A stretch of DNA of 8,605 bases, from assembly GCA_003218345.1 (NCBI GenBank), contig QHNF01000066.1:1-8605 (forward strand), written 5' to 3'. The position numbers and the translations under genes are program-made. Position 1 is the first letter of the stretch. Every line of letters starts with the position of its first letter. This DNA is from Verrucomicrobiota bacterium. Its GTDB lineage: Bacteria > Verrucomicrobiota > Verrucomicrobiia > Chthoniobacterales > UBA10450. Under the pieces are notes generated by a model, which saw nothing but the letters and a program-made list of their open reading frames with translations, had not been told where the DNA came from and made no database searches. Positions 6,055-8,605 of the stretch are shown one piece after another.

Positions 6055-6705
6055 ATGGTGGAATACCAACCGACGTCGCGCCGGCCGATCGCGCAGATGT
6101 TCCGTCGCACTGGGGAGGAAGCTGCGAATTTGTGCGTGCGTCTTGGCATTCCTCCAGATGCGATTTCGTACTTGTCGATCGTAGCCGCGCTCGGCGCGGC
6201 GCTCTGTTTTTGGAAATCAGGCAGAAATACGTTACTGCTGATTATTGCGCCGCTGTTTTGTCTTCTCCGGCTTTGGTTCAACATGCTGGACGGCCTGGTT
6301 GCGGTCGCGGCGGGAAAGGCGAGTGCGCGCGGAGAGATTGTGAACGACCTGCCGGATCGAATCTCCGATGTGATTATTTTCGTCGGCGTTGCGCACAGCG
6401 ATCTAATGATTCCTGTAATTGGCTATTGGACGGCGATTCTTTCCTTGTTCACCGCCTACGTAGGACTTTTCGGCCAAGCAATCGGAGAGCGGCGCCAGTT
6501 TGGCGGAATCATGTCAAAGCCGTGGCGGATGGTTACCCTGAGCCTCGGGGCTTGGGCGATGTTTATGTGTAGATCAGGCCTACACGATTTTGGCAGGCTA
6601 ACCATTCTCGATTGGACTTGTCTGGTTATGATCGCCGGCTGTTTGCAAACGATAATCATTCGCTTGAAACGAATCGTGACCGCGCTTCAAGATGGAGCGC
6701 GATGA
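6055..6705 (+). CDS. CDP-alcohol phosphatidyltransferase family protein (YnbA-like)
   Basis: A 216-residue polytopic membrane enzyme of family PF01066, which transfers a phosphatidyl group from a CDP-linked lipid to an alcohol. The canonical motif is DxxDGxxAR, eight residues, then GxxxDxxxD. Here it reads N76-M-L-D79-G-L-V-A-V84, eight residues, G93-E-I-V-N97-D-L-P-D101. The spacing is exact, but the first and third aspartates are Asn and the Arg is Val. From memory, E. coli YnbA has Asn at the same two positions, so this is a subfamily trait rather than damage. About six hydrophobic helices follow the usual pattern. An in-frame TAA at 6049 rules out an earlier start. AAGGA lies too close to the ATG to be ideal. 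The next gene overlaps its stop by 4 bases. The alcohol acceptor is unknown. Confidence 0.85.
   Translation: MVEYQPTSRRPIAQMFRRTGEEAANLCVRLGIPPDAISYLSIVAALGAALCFWKSGRNTLLLIIAPLFCLLRLWFNMLDGLVAVAAGKASARGEIVNDLPDRISDVIIFVGVAHSDLMIPVIGYWTAILSLFTAYVGLFGQAIGERRQFGGIMSKPWRMVTLSLGAWAMFMCRSGLHDFGRLTILDWTCLVMIAGCLQTIIIRLKRIVTALQDGAR
6694..6697 (+). promoter_or_regulatory. Ribosome binding site for the cytidylyltransferase gene
   Basis: GGAG inside the end of the upstream coding region. It is 4 bases before the ATG at 6702 and 7 bases before the adjacent ATG at 6705; the second spacing is closer to optimal, so either Met could be the true start. Confidence 0.5.
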
Positions 6706-7658
6706 TGTCTCCGCAGACCGCGCTGCACGATCCGGTCTTTCGCGCGTACCTCCTGATCGTTCCTACTTCGCTTGCGCTTGGTGGCGCGATTCTCGGTTTG
6801 CTCCATTGGGAATTAAAGAAAAAGCTGGGCGCGATCTGGAAAACCTATCGTTCGTGGCTGGTGATGGCGTCGATCGGGCTGCTGGTTGTTTTCGCGGGAC
6901 GCGTCCCAGTCATTGTTGGGGTGGCATTGCTTTCGATTTTTGGGTTCAAGGAATTCGCGCGCTCTTCTGGATTGTATCGCGACTGGTGGATGACAGGCGC
7001 CGTTTACGCCGGAATCGTTGCGGTCGGCGTCGCATCCTGGATACCGCATCCGCGCGGCGAAGAGCCGGGTGCAGGCTGGTATGGCTTTTTTATGGCCGTG
7101 CCGGTTTTCGCTATCGCATTGATCCTGCTCATTCCGATCCTGCGCAACCGCGCCCGGGGCGAACTCCAAAAAATGTCGCTAAGCATCGTTGGGTTTATTT
7201 ACATCAGCTGGATGTTCGGACATCTGGGTTTTCTGGCGAATGCGACGGATGCCTACGGATTTCTTTGTTACGTGATCTTCGCGACAGAATTGAATGACGT
7301 CGCTGCGTTTACATTTGGTAGATTGTTTGGGCGCCATCCGCTTCGCAGCGAAATCAGTCCGAACAAAACCTGGGAAGGCGCGCTCGGCGCGCTGGCGGTT
7401 TCGATGGTTTTGCCATGGTTACTACGATTTTCGTTCCCATTTTTCGGCACGACACAACTGATTCTTACCGGTTTAATTGTCGGAATCGGTGGACTGCTTG
7501 GCGATCTTTCGATCAGCCTGATCAAACGAGACATTGGAACCAAAGACATGGGCGCGGCGATTCCGGGGCATGGCGGAATTTTGGATCGCATCGACAGCTT
7601 GATTTATATTGCGCCACTGTTCATGCACATGGCGGGATATTATTACCGCCTACGATGA
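6702..7658 (+). CDS. Phosphatidate cytidylyltransferase, CdsA family (YnbB-like)
   Basis: A 318-residue membrane enzyme that makes CDP-diacylglycerol from phosphatidate and CTP. About eight hydrophobic helices are visible. The CdsA signature is complete at the C-terminus: S272-L-I-K-R276, K281-D282, PGHGGILDR and D298, preceded by SPNKTWEGALGAL, the other strongly conserved block. The sequence ends a few residues after SLIYIAPLF, as in this family. The layout and IKRDIGTKDMG region resemble E. coli YnbB, a CdsA paralogue, more than housekeeping CdsA, and the neighbour upstream is YnbA-like. The start is the ATG at 6702, overlapping the previous stop as ATGA; ATG 6705 is equally possible from the GGAG spacing. 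The open frame extends back to 6612, but that would overlap the upstream gene by about 90 bases, so I reject it. Confidence 0.92.
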   Translation: MMSPQTALHDPVFRAYLLIVPTSLALGGAILGLLHWELKKKLGAIWKTYRSWLVMASIGLLVVFAGRVPVIVGVALLSIFGFKEFARSSGLYRDWWMTGAVYAGIVAVGVASWIPHPRGEEPGAGWYGFFMAVPVFAIALILLIPILRNRARGELQKMSLSIVGFIYISWMFGHLGFLANATDAYGFLCYVIFATELNDVAAFTFGRLFGRHPLRSEISPNKTWEGALGALAVSMVLPWLLRFSFPFFGTTQLILTGLIVGIGGLLGDLSISLIKRDIGTKDMGAAIPGHGGILDRIDSLIYIAPLFMHMAGYYYRLR

Positions 7659-8383
7659 AAACCTGGCATTACGATTCCGCCTGCGATATCGATCAACCAT
7701 TCGTTGATCGCTTGCGCCGATTTCCGCGCGAGCCCGACATGCTGGTTTACGGCGTGCGTGCGCTGATCGCATTGATCATCCGCGGATGGCTGCGCGTCTA
7801 TCACCGGTTTGAAATTATCGGCCATGAAAATCTTCGGGCGAACCGATCGCTCGTTATCGTGGCAAATCATTCCAGCCATCTCGACACGCTCTGCCTTCTC
7901 GCCGCGCTGCCCTTGCGCAAATTGCATCGGGCTTTTCCGGCTGCGGCGGAGGATTATTTTTTCCGAAGCGTCCCGCGCACTTTTGTCGCCGCGGTAGTTA
8001 CGAATGCGCTGCCTTTTGCGCGGCGAGTTCGCGTTCGCCGGAGCCTGTCTATCTGCTCGGAACTTCTCAACGATCCCGAAAATATCCTGATTATTTTTCC
8101 GGAGGGCACGCGATCGGAAACGGGCGAGACTAGGGAATTCAAATCGGGAATCGGCGCGCTCGTCGCCGGGCGGGACGTCATCGTTCTGCCTTGCTATTTG
8201 CGGGGCGCTTTTCGCGCATGGCCGAAGGGTCGGCGTCTGCCGCGTCCAAAAAAAGTTCGACTCATTGTTGGCGCGCCGCGCAATTATTCGTCGCGTAACG
8301 CAAACAAGATCGACATCTGTACCATCGCAGCGGAATTGCATCGCGCAGTGAAGGAATTGGGAGAAAGCAATGGAAGCCACTGA
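7655..8383 (+). CDS. PlsC-type 1-acyl-sn-glycerol-3-phosphate acyltransferase family protein
   Basis: A 242-residue acyltransferase of the PlsC/LPLAT family (PF01553), which typically acylates lysophosphatidate to phosphatidate at the inner face of the membrane. Motif I is NHSSHLD with the HX4D pair His72 and Asp77. Motif III is FPEGTRS at 148-154. A hydrophobic segment near 31-46 can anchor it, and PCYLRGAF near 200 fits the usual later (I/V)P(V/A) block. The ATG at 7655 overlaps the cytidylyltransferase stop as ATGA, with no good Shine-Dalgarno, so translation is probably coupled. The same frame is open back to 7415, which I reject because that part is antiparallel-free shadow of the upstream gene and lacks family features. 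In context it would supply phosphatidate to the cytidylyltransferase. From memory, the E. coli ynb cluster lacks this gene. Confidence 0.9.
   Translation: MKTWHYDSACDIDQPFVDRLRRFPREPDMLVYGVRALIALIIRGWLRVYHRFEIIGHENLRANRSLVIVANHSSHLDTLCLLAALPLRKLHRAFPAAAEDYFFRSVPRTFVAAVVTNALPFARRVRVRRSLSICSELLNDPENILIIFPEGTRSETGETREFKSGIGALVAGRDVIVLPCYLRGAFRAWPKGRRLPRPKKVRLIVGAPRNYSSRNANKIDICTIAAELHRAVKELGESNGSH
8359..8363 (+). promoter_or_regulatory. Ribosome binding site for the alpha/beta hydrolase gene
   Basis: GGGAG located 6 bases before the ATG at 8370, inside the end of the acyltransferase gene. It is the best Shine-Dalgarno in the window and fixes the start of the downstream gene. Confidence 0.65.
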
Positions 8384-8605
8384 GCACGCGATGACGAGTT
8401 GGGACGGCGCCGAGCTGTTCTATCGCGCATGGATTCCTCGCGAAAATACCGACAAAGCCATCTTACTTTTTCATCGTGGCCACGAGCACTCTGGCCGGTG
8501 GCAGCAAACGGTCGATTTACTCGGGCTTGAAGATATCGCTGTCTTCGCGTGGGACGCACGCGGGCATGGGCAATCGCCGGGCGAACGCGGCGCCGCGAAT
8601 AATTT
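8370..8605 (+). CDS. Alpha/beta hydrolase, N-terminal part (YnbC-like), runs off the window
   Basis: Starting at ATG 8370, 78 codons run open to the right edge. The protein begins MEATEHAMTSWDGAELFYRA, then AILLFHRGHEHSGRW (31-44, the oxyanion-hole region), and AVFAWDARGHGQSPGERG (57-74), the standard block of serine-aminopeptidase/monoacylglycerol-lipase type hydrolases. The HRGHEHSGR form, instead of HGxGxHSGR, is what I remember from E. coli YnbC, where the hydrolase is fused to a C-terminal SAM-dependent methyltransferase. The catalytic Ser, Asp and His lie outside the window, so activity cannot be judged. The gene overlaps the acyltransferase by 14 bases and has a strong Shine-Dalgarno, so it is the fourth member of the operon. 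A C-terminal methyltransferase is a prediction only. Confidence 0.82.
   Translation, partial: MEATEHAMTSWDGAELFYRAWIPRENTDKAILLFHRGHEHSGRWQQTVDLLGLEDIAVFAWDARGHGQSPGERGAANN

Noticed and set aside
6612..6701. Longer start for the cytidylyltransferase
   Set aside because: Would overlap the upstream gene by about 90 bases; ATGs at 6702 and 6705 have a Shine-Dalgarno and a stop-start overlap.
7643..8380. 245-codon minus-strand frame opposite the acyltransferase
   Set aside because: It mirrors the acyltransferase exactly and contains no known motif, while the plus strand carries HX4D and FPEGTRS.
1..8605. tRNA, rRNA, CRISPR array, riboswitch, transposase or integrase
   Set aside because: No cloverleaf, spaced direct repeats, known aptamer core or mobile-element protein was seen on either strand.

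Overview
This 8.6 kb stretch has mid-range GC, lies in a chromosomal context and carries no phage, plasmid, CRISPR or tRNA signal. Gene content (DUF3175, a LemA plus M48 pair, a stand-alone creatininase-family protein, an AlgI-type MBOAT), weak or absent Shine-Dalgarno sequences before many starts, and dispersed palindromic repeats between genes suggest a free-living, probably soil, bacterium of the Verrucomicrobiota (Chthoniobacterales-like). That assignment is inference from style and remembered homologues.

Layout. (1) 1-830, minus strand: the N-terminal half of an AlgI-like MBOAT O-acyltransferase, split by a one-base frameshift near 360 and running off the left edge. Before it is what looks like a small two-helix membrane protein gene broken by two more indels. 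(2) 831-1532, plus: creatininase-family metallohydrolase. (3) 1545-2113: a small DUF3175 gene (minus) framed by two large palindromic repeats. (4) 2124-3003, minus: DoxX-like membrane protein followed by an OsmC-family protein, likely co-transcribed. (5) 3152-5779, minus: lemA followed by a large M48 membrane metallopeptidase with a long C-terminal region, a probable two-gene operon. (6) 5861-5973: a decayed copy of the doxX 5' end with its upstream flank, a direct repeat of 2941-3052, so the lemA/M48 pair is bracketed by two copies. (7) 6055-8605, plus: a tightly overlapping four-gene operon of a CDP-alcohol phosphatidyltransferase, a CdsA-type cytidylyltransferase, a PlsC-type acyltransferase and the start of an alpha/beta hydrolase.

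The last operon is the most interesting part. Three of its products resemble YnbA, YnbB and YnbC of the poorly understood enterobacterial ynb cluster, in the same order, with a PlsC acyltransferase inserted. Acyltransferase makes phosphatidate, cytidylyltransferase makes CDP-diacylglycerol, and the transferase would attach an unknown alcohol. The transferase has Asn in place of two of the four canonical motif aspartates, so the product may not be an ordinary phospholipid. The first 800 bases hold three apparent frameshifts while the rest of the window is intact, pointing either to decay of the acetylation locus or to local sequence error.
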